64,000 nt of DNA from positions 167,550 to 231,549 of the forward strand of contig CACZZZ010000003.1 in assembly GCA_902785825.1 (NCBI GenBank), read 5' to 3'. The notes under the pieces were generated by a model. That model was not told the DNA's origin. It saw only the letters and a list, made by a program, of their open reading frames with translations, and searched no databases. The stretch's first letter is position 1, and each line of letters opens with the position of its first letter. Positions 7,767 to 14,817 of this stretch are shown in pieces. The stretch is from an uncultured Bacteroidia bacterium. GTDB taxonomy: Bacteria > Bacteroidota > Bacteroidia > Bacteroidales > UBA932. The position numbers were made by a program, and so were the translations under genes.

Positions 7767-9638
7767 CTATAGTTCGAGCCAGGGGAGGTTGAAACGGTAG
7801 TGGAGGCGGCTGGAGATGAGGTGGATGATACCGTCCGGGGTTTGTGTGCAGGCGAAATAGCCCTTCGGCTCGGCGTGAGAGGAGTCCATCGTGAAATCTC
7901 CCGTCCAAGCGCCCCCAGCTATGGTTTTCCCGGAACCATCAGTCAGAAGTTTACCGGAGGTCCAGCTCTGGCCCTCGTCGTATGACAAGAAGATTGTCAT
8001 TCCGCCCTTCGTGAACGTCGCAAGCATAATCGGCCCTTCTTGAAGTCTTTTCAGCACAAGCCTTTGCCCGCTTCCAATGGGCGGAAACACGCTCGGACCG
8101 CTTGTCCAGGAATATCCTTTGTCAGAAGAATAACTCACAGGCATTTTCCCTTCGATCGAGTTGCCCCGCCCGAACGCCATGAGTCTTCCGTCTTTTAGCT
8201 CGACTATTCCGGCGTGTATTCCCGGAATGGTGGCTCCGGCGTCTTTCCATGTCCGGCCATTGTCCTTGCTTAAGTGTATAGAGGTGCCGTCATCTCCTCC
8301 CGGACCAGCGTCGCAGCACTGGATGATTGTCCCGTCAGAGCAGATTATAGGTCCGGCGATAACCTGATGTCTTACAGCATGTTCCCCCTCTACTATGGTT
8401 GGATCAGACCAGGAGCGGCCATTGTCTCGGCTGGAGCGAACCACCATCGCGAGGCGCTTCCAATCTCCTGAGTCGGCCATTCCGTTGACATGTAACAGCG
8501 TTCCGTCCTCAAGAGTCAGCAGAGAGCTTCCGGTCATATTCCTGTCCGGGACCTTGAAGAATAGGGAGGCCGGATCCCATTCTTTGGAACCCTTACGTAG
8601 CCTGGAGCCGAGCACAACCATCTCCCTGCCGCTCTCAGCATCGGTAGAAAACCAAATGGCCAGCAGGTCTCCATTGCGGCACCAGGTGATAGCCGGCTGA
8701 TGGTTGTGACTGAAGAAAGGCGTGTTGTCAGCGGGAGGGACTACGAATGGAACCGGATCGATCCAGATCGGATCAGAAGAGGGTTTTCCCCAACGGTTTC
8801 TCCTCTGGCTGACTTTCATCTCAACCAGCGGCTTTGTCTCAGCGGCCTTAAAAGTCTCAGGAACGAGGTCCGTCTCCACTACCCGGAAACCGATCTGGTT
8901 GGATTTGTCAGAAGGGATCGCCGCGGAACGGGAAGCGCTACGGAGGAACTCCGCGGGAGTGTTGTGGCTTCCTCCTCTTGTCACCCTGAATATTCCTTTG
9001 GAAGGGCCTCCGGGATCTTTGGAAGCCTTGCCGGGGTATTCCCCGTACCAGTCCATGCACCACTCCTCCACGTTGCCGTGCATGTTATGAAGGCCAAAGG
9101 CGTTCGGGGTGTCGAGACCGACCTCGAGGGAAACTGGAACCAGCTCTCTCTCAGTCTTTTGGTTCTTGATCATATCACCGGCCAAAGACTTTCCTGTGTA
9201 AAAAGGAGTGTCGGTCCTTGCCCTGCAGGCATATTCCCACTCCGCCTCTGTCGGGAGACGGAAGTGGCGTCCGGTCTGGCCGGAGAGCCATTCGCAGTAG
9301 GCGAGGGCGTCGTGGTAGGATACGAATATCACGGCCTCGTTGTCTCCGCTGGAAAAGCCGTCTTTGCCTCTCAACGTTTTGTGTTCAGGCCTGAACTCCT
9401 CATATTGTATATTAGTGATCTCGGTCTCGCTCATCCTAAAGACCCTGGAGATCGTGACCTCCCGGGCTGGTGTCTCGTCCAAGTCGGCCACGAGACCGGT
9501 CTTTGTCCCGGACTCTTTTCCGGAGCTACCCATCACGAAAGTCCCCGGAGGAATTGTCACCATCCTGGGCATCTCTTGCGCGTTCAGACTTGCCGCGACA
9601 AATAAAAGAGCTATGAGCCTGTAATGTAACTTATTCAT
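7767..9638 (-). CDS. Formylglycine-generating-enzyme-like domain fused to a sialidase-like (BNR) domain, exported
   Basis: A 623-residue exported protein; the start at 9638 gives a signal peptide (MNKLHYRLIALLFVAASLNAQ). Residues about 25-255 are an FGE-sulfatase (SUMF1) domain: TIPPGTFVMGSS, FRLPTEAEWEYACRA, NMHGNVEEWCMDWYGEY, TRGGSHNT and IGFRVVE. Residues about 290-623 are a sialidase-like beta-propeller with Asp boxes SSRDNGRSW, SKDNGRTW, SSDKGYSW and SYDEGQSW. Active FGE has cysteines in the segment after RGGS; here that segment reads RGGSHNTPAEFLRSASRS with none, so oxidase activity is unlikely. It overlaps the upstream transporter by 8 bases. Role inferred: periplasmic handling of sialylated or related glycans, not proven. 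Confidence 0.85.
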   Translation of the reverse strand: MNKLHYRLIALLFVAASLNAQEMPRMVTIPPGTFVMGSSGKESGTKTGLVADLDETPAREVTISRVFRMSETEITNIQYEEFRPEHKTLRGKDGFSSGDNEAVIFVSYHDALAYCEWLSGQTGRHFRLPTEAEWEYACRARTDTPFYTGKSLAGDMIKNQKTERELVPVSLEVGLDTPNAFGLHNMHGNVEEWCMDWYGEYPGKASKDPGGPSKGIFRVTRGGSHNTPAEFLRSASRSAAIPSDKSNQIGFRVVETDLVPETFKAAETKPLVEMKVSQRRNRWGKPSSDPIWIDPVPFVVPPADNTPFFSHNHQPAITWCRNGDLLAIWFSTDAESGREMVVLGSRLRKGSKEWDPASLFFKVPDRNMTGSSLLTLEDGTLLHVNGMADSGDWKRLAMVVRSSRDNGRSWSDPTIVEGEHAVRHQVIAGPIICSDGTIIQCCDAGPGGDDGTSIHLSKDNGRTWKDAGATIPGIHAGIVELKDGRLMAFGRGNSIEGKMPVSYSSDKGYSWTSGPSVFPPIGSGQRLVLKRLQEGPIMLATFTKGGMTIFLSYDEGQSWTSGKLLTDGSGKTIAGGAWTGDFTMDSSHAEPKGYFACTQTPDGIIHLISSRLHYRFNLPWLEL

Positions 9639-10617
9639 TATGATGCCTTTGCTCGTAGAGTTCCCATGAGTTGACAAGGTTCTGCCAGATGCTGTAAAGA
9701 CCTCCGGCAACTGAGCTGACAGGAGTCATCCAAGTGTAGCCAAGCCATATCAGGAAACCGTTGTTCTTCTGGCCGAAAGATTGACCGGCTGTGATGGCGT
9801 CGGAGAGTTTACTGGCATCGTCCTGGTAATGGCTTACCCCACGTCCAATCCGCCTTCCGGCGACAAACTGAATAATAGTGCATATCAGGGAGACGATGCC
9901 GATAAGGATCGCTGCCCAGATGGATATTCCGCTGTTGATCAGCGCCTTGGTGGCTAAATAGATGGACAGGCAGAGCGTGAATCCCCAGATGTAGAAAGCC
10001 CAGCCGGCGATTCCCACGAGCTTCTCGTGGAGTTTTTTCATGGTGTACCGGACAAGCCAGGCGAGAAGGAGGGGGAAAACAAGCAGGGGGAATACCCTCG
10101 AGCAGATCGACATGAACCTGGTCATGAAGGATATTCCTTCGACAGGGTGGACCATCGGGATGACAAGAGGAATCGCCAGAGCCGCCATGAAGTTGATGAT
10201 GACGACATAAGTCACTGTGTCGGAGAGACTTCCGCCGAGTTTGTCGGTAATTACTCCCGCAGCTGCGGCGGTAGGGCAGATAAAGCACAGCATGGCGCAC
10301 TCGACGAGGATCCTGACTTCGCCAGCCGGAAGTGCTACGGCGAGAAGTGCGAGGGCGACAAACGCGCCCATCTGGCAAAGCAGTACAAGGAGATGCCATT
10401 TCCTGAACCTCAGATCCCCAGGAGACACTTTGTTGAACTGGAGGAAAAGCATGAGGGCCACTCCTATCGGCTGGATGTCTTTGGCGAACTTTGAGAAAGC
10501 CGGTTCAGCATTGACGCTCAGCGAGGGTATGAGGTGTAATATCAGGCAGATGAGAATCCCGGCGACAATCGCGATCGGGAGCATCCAGTCCTTGATGAAT
10601 TCCAATATTCTCGGCAT
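9631..10617 (-). CDS. Bile acid:sodium symporter (BASS)-like membrane transporter
   Basis: A 328-residue integral membrane protein with about nine hydrophobic segments beginning at MLPIAIVAGILICLILHLI. Features recalling the BASS fold are FICPTAAAAGVITDKLGGS near residue 115 and a C-terminal block AGQSFGQKNNGFLIWLGY near 280, which resembles the second half of the symmetric cores. The transported organic anion is unknown. Its last codons overlap the start of the FGE/sialidase-like gene by 8 bases, so the two are coupled. That pairing suggests uptake of a product released by the exported partner, which is inference. An inverted repeat (10644-10667) lies in the divergent promoter region upstream. 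Confidence 0.78.
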   Translation of the reverse strand: MPRILEFIKDWMLPIAIVAGILICLILHLIPSLSVNAEPAFSKFAKDIQPIGVALMLFLQFNKVSPGDLRFRKWHLLVLLCQMGAFVALALLAVALPAGEVRILVECAMLCFICPTAAAAGVITDKLGGSLSDTVTYVVIINFMAALAIPLVIPMVHPVEGISFMTRFMSICSRVFPLLVFPLLLAWLVRYTMKKLHEKLVGIAGWAFYIWGFTLCLSIYLATKALINSGISIWAAILIGIVSLICTIIQFVAGRRIGRGVSHYQDDASKLSDAITAGQSFGQKNNGFLIWLGYTWMTPVSSVAGGLYSIWQNLVNSWELYEQRHHNE

Positions 10618-10643
10618 CTTATATAAAATTGACGCGCAAATAT

Positions 10644-10667
10644 CGCGAAATAAATGATAAATTCGCG
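10644..10667. promoter_or_regulatory. Inverted repeat in a divergent promoter region
   Basis: CGCGAA and TTCGCG, separated by 12 AT-rich bases, lie between the starts of the BASS-like transporter (minus) and the M13 peptidase (plus). This could be an operator; no regulator is identified. Confidence 0.35.
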
Positions 10668-10698
10668 GATAGATGTTGATTAGTAATTATTCATCAAG

Positions 10699-12729
10699 AT
10701 GAAAAAAATTGTTCTTATGATCGTCTCAGCGATGACTCTGGCCGCTTGCGGTTCCGAGCAGGGAAAAGTCCCCGCGATCGACATGACAAATCTTGACACA
10801 TCCGTCTCCCCAGCGGATGATTTCTATCAGTATGCCACAGGTGGCTGGCAGAAAAAGAATCCCCTTAAGCCCGAATATGCCCGTTTCGGCTCTTTCGATA
10901 TGCTCAGCGAACTGAATGTCGAAAGGCTCAATGAGATGTTCCAGGGAATGACATCCATGAAAGCGGAGAGGGGCACCGTGGAGCAAAAGATATCCGATCT
11001 CTACAAGCAAGGTCTTGATTCAGTGAGACTTAACCAGGAAGGCGCCGCCCCGCTCAAGGCTTATTTGGATCAGATTTACGCTGTTAAAGATAAGGCCGGT
11101 CTTGTCGGACTGGTCGCCCAGATGCATAACTGCGGCATGGGAGGTTTCTTTGGCGCTTACGTGGGTTCTGACATGGTCGATAGTGACAGCCAGATCCTCT
11201 ACTTCGGCCAAAGCGGACTTGGAATCGGTGACAGGGATTATTACCTGAAACCTGAGAACGCAGCTTTGAAGCAGGGCTATAAGGCTTTCATTGAGAAAAC
11301 CTTCAAACTTGCCGGAATCGAGGATCCCGCGAAAGCGGCGAACAATACCTTGGCTGTCGAGGATGTCCTCGCGGAAAACTCCTGGGACAGCATCAAGGAG
11401 AGGGATGTCGAGGCCCAGTACAATGTTTACAGCTCAGAGACCTTGGCTTCCAGCTTCCCTGGATTTGACTGGAACGCCTACCTGACCGCTAGGGGAATCC
11501 CCGCTCAGCCTAAGCTCATCGTCGGTGAGCCCGACTTCTTCGAGAAGTTCGGAGTCTATTTCGCCAATGAGGATCTCTCCATACTGAAAGACTATCTTGC
11601 CGCCAGGGTGATCAGTGGCGCTGCCAGCTCCCTGAGCGACGACTTCTATGCTGCCTACTTCGACTTCTTCAGCACCCAGATGTCCGGAATCAAAGAACCC
11701 AAGCCCCGTTGGAAGAGGGCTATGCAGGCTCCTAACGGCATCCTTGGACAGGCGGTTGGCAAGATGTATGTCGAGAGGTATTTCCCGGCCTCGTCAAAAG
11801 AGAAGATGATCACTTTGGTTGACAATCTCAAGGAAGCTTTCCACCAGCACATCGACGAGCTGGACTGGATGGGAGCGGAGACAAAGGCCAAAGCTCATGA
11901 CAAGCTCAACCATTTCATTGTCAAGATCAGTTATCCGGATGTGTGGAAAGATTATTCCACTCTTGACATCGACCCGGAAAAGAGCTACTGCGAGAACCTG
12001 CTTTCCGCCAGGAAGTGGAGTGTCGCCGACAACCTTTCCAAGCTTGGCAAACCCACGGACAGGACTGAGTGGGGAATGTCTCCCCAGACGGTCAACGCCT
12101 ATTACAATCCCAGCACAAATGAGATTTGCTTCCCGGCCGCTATCCTTCAGCCCCCGTTCTTCAATCCTGACGCTGACGACGCCGTCAATTATGGTGGAAT
12201 CGGTGTCGTGATCGGTCACGAGATGTCTCACGGATTCGACGACCAGGGCCGTCTGTTCGACAGCAAGGGCAACATGTCCGGCTGGTGGACGGCTGATGAT
12301 GACGCGAAGTTCAAGGCAAAAGCCAAGATTCTGGCAGACCAGTTCAGCGCTGTTGAGGTGCTGCCCGCTAAAGACGGCCAGCCTGCTCTTATGGCTAACG
12401 GTGAGCTCTCACTCGGAGAAAATATCGGAGACCATGGCGGACTCAGCATCGCTTATACCGCCATGCATAACGCGATCGCGGGCAAGGATCCCGGCCTGAT
12501 CGACGGCTTCACCCCGGATCAGAGGTTCTACCTTGGCTACGCCGCTGTCTGGGCCCAGAATATCACCGACCAGGAGAAGGCCCGCCGTACAAGGCAGGAT
12601 GTCCACTCATTGGCTGTCAATAGGGTCAATGTGTCAGTGAAGAACTTCCAGTCCTTCTTCGACGCTTTCGGAATCAAAGAGGGCGATCCTATGTGGCGTC
12701 CCGAAAGCGAGAGGGTCCACATCTGGTAA
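10699..12729 (+). CDS. M13 family zinc metallopeptidase, lipoprotein
   Basis: A 676-residue neprilysin/PepO-type endopeptidase. The zinc site is HEMSH (507-511) in VVIGHEMSHGFDDQGRLFD, with the third ligand Glu574 in SLGENIGDHGG. The substrate-binding block NAYYNPSTNEICFPAAI precedes it, and the C-terminus WRPESERVHIW matches the family's conserved end. The N-terminus MKKIVLMIVSAMTLAACGSEQ is a lipoprotein signal with Cys17, so the enzyme is probably anchored in the envelope and degrades peptides in the periplasm or at the surface. Three bases separate its stop from the next gene, suggesting co-transcription with the FtsX-type permease. Confidence 0.94.
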   Translation: MKKIVLMIVSAMTLAACGSEQGKVPAIDMTNLDTSVSPADDFYQYATGGWQKKNPLKPEYARFGSFDMLSELNVERLNEMFQGMTSMKAERGTVEQKISDLYKQGLDSVRLNQEGAAPLKAYLDQIYAVKDKAGLVGLVAQMHNCGMGGFFGAYVGSDMVDSDSQILYFGQSGLGIGDRDYYLKPENAALKQGYKAFIEKTFKLAGIEDPAKAANNTLAVEDVLAENSWDSIKERDVEAQYNVYSSETLASSFPGFDWNAYLTARGIPAQPKLIVGEPDFFEKFGVYFANEDLSILKDYLAARVISGAASSLSDDFYAAYFDFFSTQMSGIKEPKPRWKRAMQAPNGILGQAVGKMYVERYFPASSKEKMITLVDNLKEAFHQHIDELDWMGAETKAKAHDKLNHFIVKISYPDVWKDYSTLDIDPEKSYCENLLSARKWSVADNLSKLGKPTDRTEWGMSPQTVNAYYNPSTNEICFPAAILQPPFFNPDADDAVNYGGIGVVIGHEMSHGFDDQGRLFDSKGNMSGWWTADDDAKFKAKAKILADQFSAVEVLPAKDGQPALMANGELSLGENIGDHGGLSIAYTAMHNAIAGKDPGLIDGFTPDQRFYLGYAAVWAQNITDQEKARRTRQDVHSLAVNRVNVSVKNFQSFFDAFGIKEGDPMWRPESERVHIW

Positions 12730-12732
12730 AGA

Positions 12733-13902
12733 GTGGAAGCGACAGGCTTCATAGCCCGACGCCTTCGTTTCGGAGGGAAGATCGCGATGGTTTCCATCGC
12801 GATCTCCTTCCTTATCATGATTATTTCCGTGGCGGTCTCCTCCGGTTTCAGGGAGGAGCTCCGCGACGGTATTTCTGATCTGACCGGTGATGTGCAACTC
12901 CTGCCGGCGGACATGAATTACATAAACGACACCTCCCCGATGTCGTCTTCTCCCGACTTCCTTGATGAGATTGAGGCTATGCCGGAGGTCCGGAGAATTG
13001 TCCCAGCTGTTTACAGGGCCGGAATCATCAAGAATGGTGAGAATATCCACGGTGTGTTGTTTAAGGGCGTCCCCGTCGAGAAAGGAGACGCCGACACCGT
13101 CAAGCTCGCTGTCAGGATCCCTTCCCGGCTTAGGGACTTGATCGGGGTCGAGGTAGGCGGAAAGATGCTGTCTTACTTCGTCGGGGAGAATGTGAAGGTC
13201 CGATCCTTCAATGTGGTGGGGGAATATGAAGGGATAATGGACGGCACCGACAATATGGTCGTGCTATGCGATATCGCTGACCTCCAAAGACTTAACGGGT
13301 GGTCTTCGGACGAGGTCTCGACTCTTGAAATAGGTCTGGCTCCAGCTTACAGGAATTCCCAGGCGATGAGGGCCGCGTCGGACAAGATAGGAATGGCGGC
13401 TTTGGAGAGCGACTCCGGAGAGAGACTGGTGGCGACCTCCGTAATGAGCCGATATCCCCAGATTTTCGACTGGCTTGACCTTATAGATTTCAACGTGCTG
13501 TTCATTTTGATCCTGATGACGATAGTCGCCGGTTTCAACATGATCTCGGGACTCCTTATCATGCTCTTCAGGAATATATCAACTATCGGTACGCTTAAAT
13601 CCTTGGGAATGACAGACCGCTCGATCGCGAAGGTCTTCCTGAAAGTGGCTTCCGTGATTGTCTTGAAAGGAATGCTGATCGGAAACGCGGTCGCTTTGCT
13701 GCTGTGCGGAATCCAGAGATGGACACATATTCTCAAGTTGAACCCCGAGAATTATTTTGTCTCATTCGTCCCCATCCATATCGACATCCCCATGGTCCTG
13801 GTTGCCGATATCCTCTCCTTCCTGGTCATCATGCTCCTCCTTCTGATCCCCTGCATCTTCATTTCCAGGGTTGATCCCGCCCAGACCGTCAGGGCTCAAT
13901 AG
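12733..13902 (+). CDS. FtsX/LolC-E-type ABC transporter permease
   Basis: A 389-residue permease with the FtsX/LolCE layout: one transmembrane helix near residues 18-42 (IAMVSIAISFLIMIISVAV), a periplasmic domain of about 200 residues, and three C-terminal helices. These helices start at about 250 (DFNVLFILILMTIVAGFNMIS), 300 (FLKVASVIVLKGMLIGNAVA) and 355 (VLVADILSFLVIMLLLLIP). The best start is a GTG at 12733, three bases after the M13 stop, giving EATGFIARRLRFGGK, the usual family opening. No ATPase gene is adjacent. By family it may take part in lipoprotein release or another MacB-like process. Its 3' 141 bases overlap the convergent transglycosylase gene. Confidence 0.87.
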   Translation: MEATGFIARRLRFGGKIAMVSIAISFLIMIISVAVSSGFREELRDGISDLTGDVQLLPADMNYINDTSPMSSSPDFLDEIEAMPEVRRIVPAVYRAGIIKNGENIHGVLFKGVPVEKGDADTVKLAVRIPSRLRDLIGVEVGGKMLSYFVGENVKVRSFNVVGEYEGIMDGTDNMVVLCDIADLQRLNGWSSDEVSTLEIGLAPAYRNSQAMRAASDKIGMAALESDSGERLVATSVMSRYPQIFDWLDLIDFNVLFILILMTIVAGFNMISGLLIMLFRNISTIGTLKSLGMTDRSIAKVFLKVASVIVLKGMLIGNAVALLLCGIQRWTHILKLNPENYFVSFVPIHIDIPMVLVADILSFLVIMLLLLIPCIFISRVDPAQTVRAQ

Positions 13903-14817
13903 TCCTGTATCATTGGACTTCCCGGAGAATATATTATATTGACGCATAACAGCTTCCACGTAAGCCTGCGTGGCTGAGCTGCGCTCCCTGCCCTCAAGGT
14001 CCTGAAGGGCTCGGCCACCTCCGCTGTTGTAAGCGGCTATAGTCAGCCATGACAAGACCTCGGGCTCCTCGGCGTATCTGAAGAGAAGTTTCTGGAGGAA
14101 AGCGAGGTAGCGTGTGCCGGCGGTGATATTCTCCTCAGGATCAAGTACATTGGTGACCCCGAACCGGTCGGCGGTGACAGGCATCATCTGCATTATCCCC
14201 ATGGCACCCTTTGGAGATTTGGCCTGAATCATGAATTTCGATTCGCTCCAAGCCAGGGCGGCAAGAAGCCTCCAGTCCCATCCCAGAAGTTTGGCTCCTG
14301 ACTTGAACATCTCATCGTAAGGACTTATCACTCCGGATGACGCCTGCCATTTCCCGGGCGCCCCATAGCTCTTGGAGAACCTTCTGGACAAGTCTGAATA
14401 TTCCCGGGAACCGAGGTATCCCGCATACCACCTCACAAGTTCCCTGTTGGCGTTTTTCCTGTGCCTCATGACCCATACGGCCGAGGAGTCTTCCAGGGCG
14501 ATTCCTGTCAGTCCCAGAGTGTCGGTGAATTCTTCGGCAGGAATGGCTATTATGTCAAGGCTGTCCCTTACCAGATAGTTTAAAAGGCTGTCCAGATCCT
14601 CTCCCAGGGTGATTGATGTGGAGTCGCAATGGCTCTCCCCAAACACTTTTAGGAGCTCATAATTGAAACCGGTCTTGTAACCGTCAAGCTTGACAGCGCA
14701 TCGGAGCGTGTGGCCTCTGAAGGCTTCCTTGTCTTGTCTGTGCTGGATTTTGTTCCCCGCATTAGGGAACAGCAACAGCAGTGAAAGGCTGGCCAGTAAA
14801 TGTCTTAATCCGCTCAT
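13762..14817 (-). CDS. Lytic transglycosylase (SLT domain, MltF-like)
   Basis: A 351-residue exported protein. After a signal peptide (MSGLRHLLASLSLLLLFPNA) comes a shortened periplasmic-binding-like segment (about 35-125), then an SLT domain (about 170-300). The catalytic glutamate is Glu192 in LAWSESKFMIQAKSPKGAMG, followed by IMQMMPVTADRFGV and IAAYNSGGG. The enzyme should cleave peptidoglycan glycan strands to 1,6-anhydromuramyl products. The last about 47 residues (Gly/Asp/Glu-rich, ending DQKEEHDDQEGEDI...) are antisense to the end of the FtsX-type gene and look like read-through rather than a domain. The start overlaps the porin stop by ATGA (14814-14817). Confidence 0.88.
   Translation of the reverse strand: MSGLRHLLASLSLLLLFPNAGNKIQHRQDKEAFRGHTLRCAVKLDGYKTGFNYELLKVFGESHCDSTSITLGEDLDSLLNYLVRDSLDIIAIPAEEFTDTLGLTGIALEDSSAVWVMRHRKNANRELVRWYAGYLGSREYSDLSRRFSKSYGAPGKWQASSGVISPYDEMFKSGAKLLGWDWRLLAALAWSESKFMIQAKSPKGAMGIMQMMPVTADRFGVTNVLDPEENITAGTRYLAFLQKLLFRYAEEPEVLSWLTIAAYNSGGGRALQDLEGRERSSATQAYVEAVMRQYNIFSGKSNDTGLLSPDGLGGINPGNEDAGDQKEEHDDQEGEDIGNQDHGDVDMDGDE

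Noticed and set aside
8700..9605. 301-codon open frame on the plus strand
   Set aside because: Antisense to the FGE/sialidase-like gene, which has clear domains and a signal peptide.
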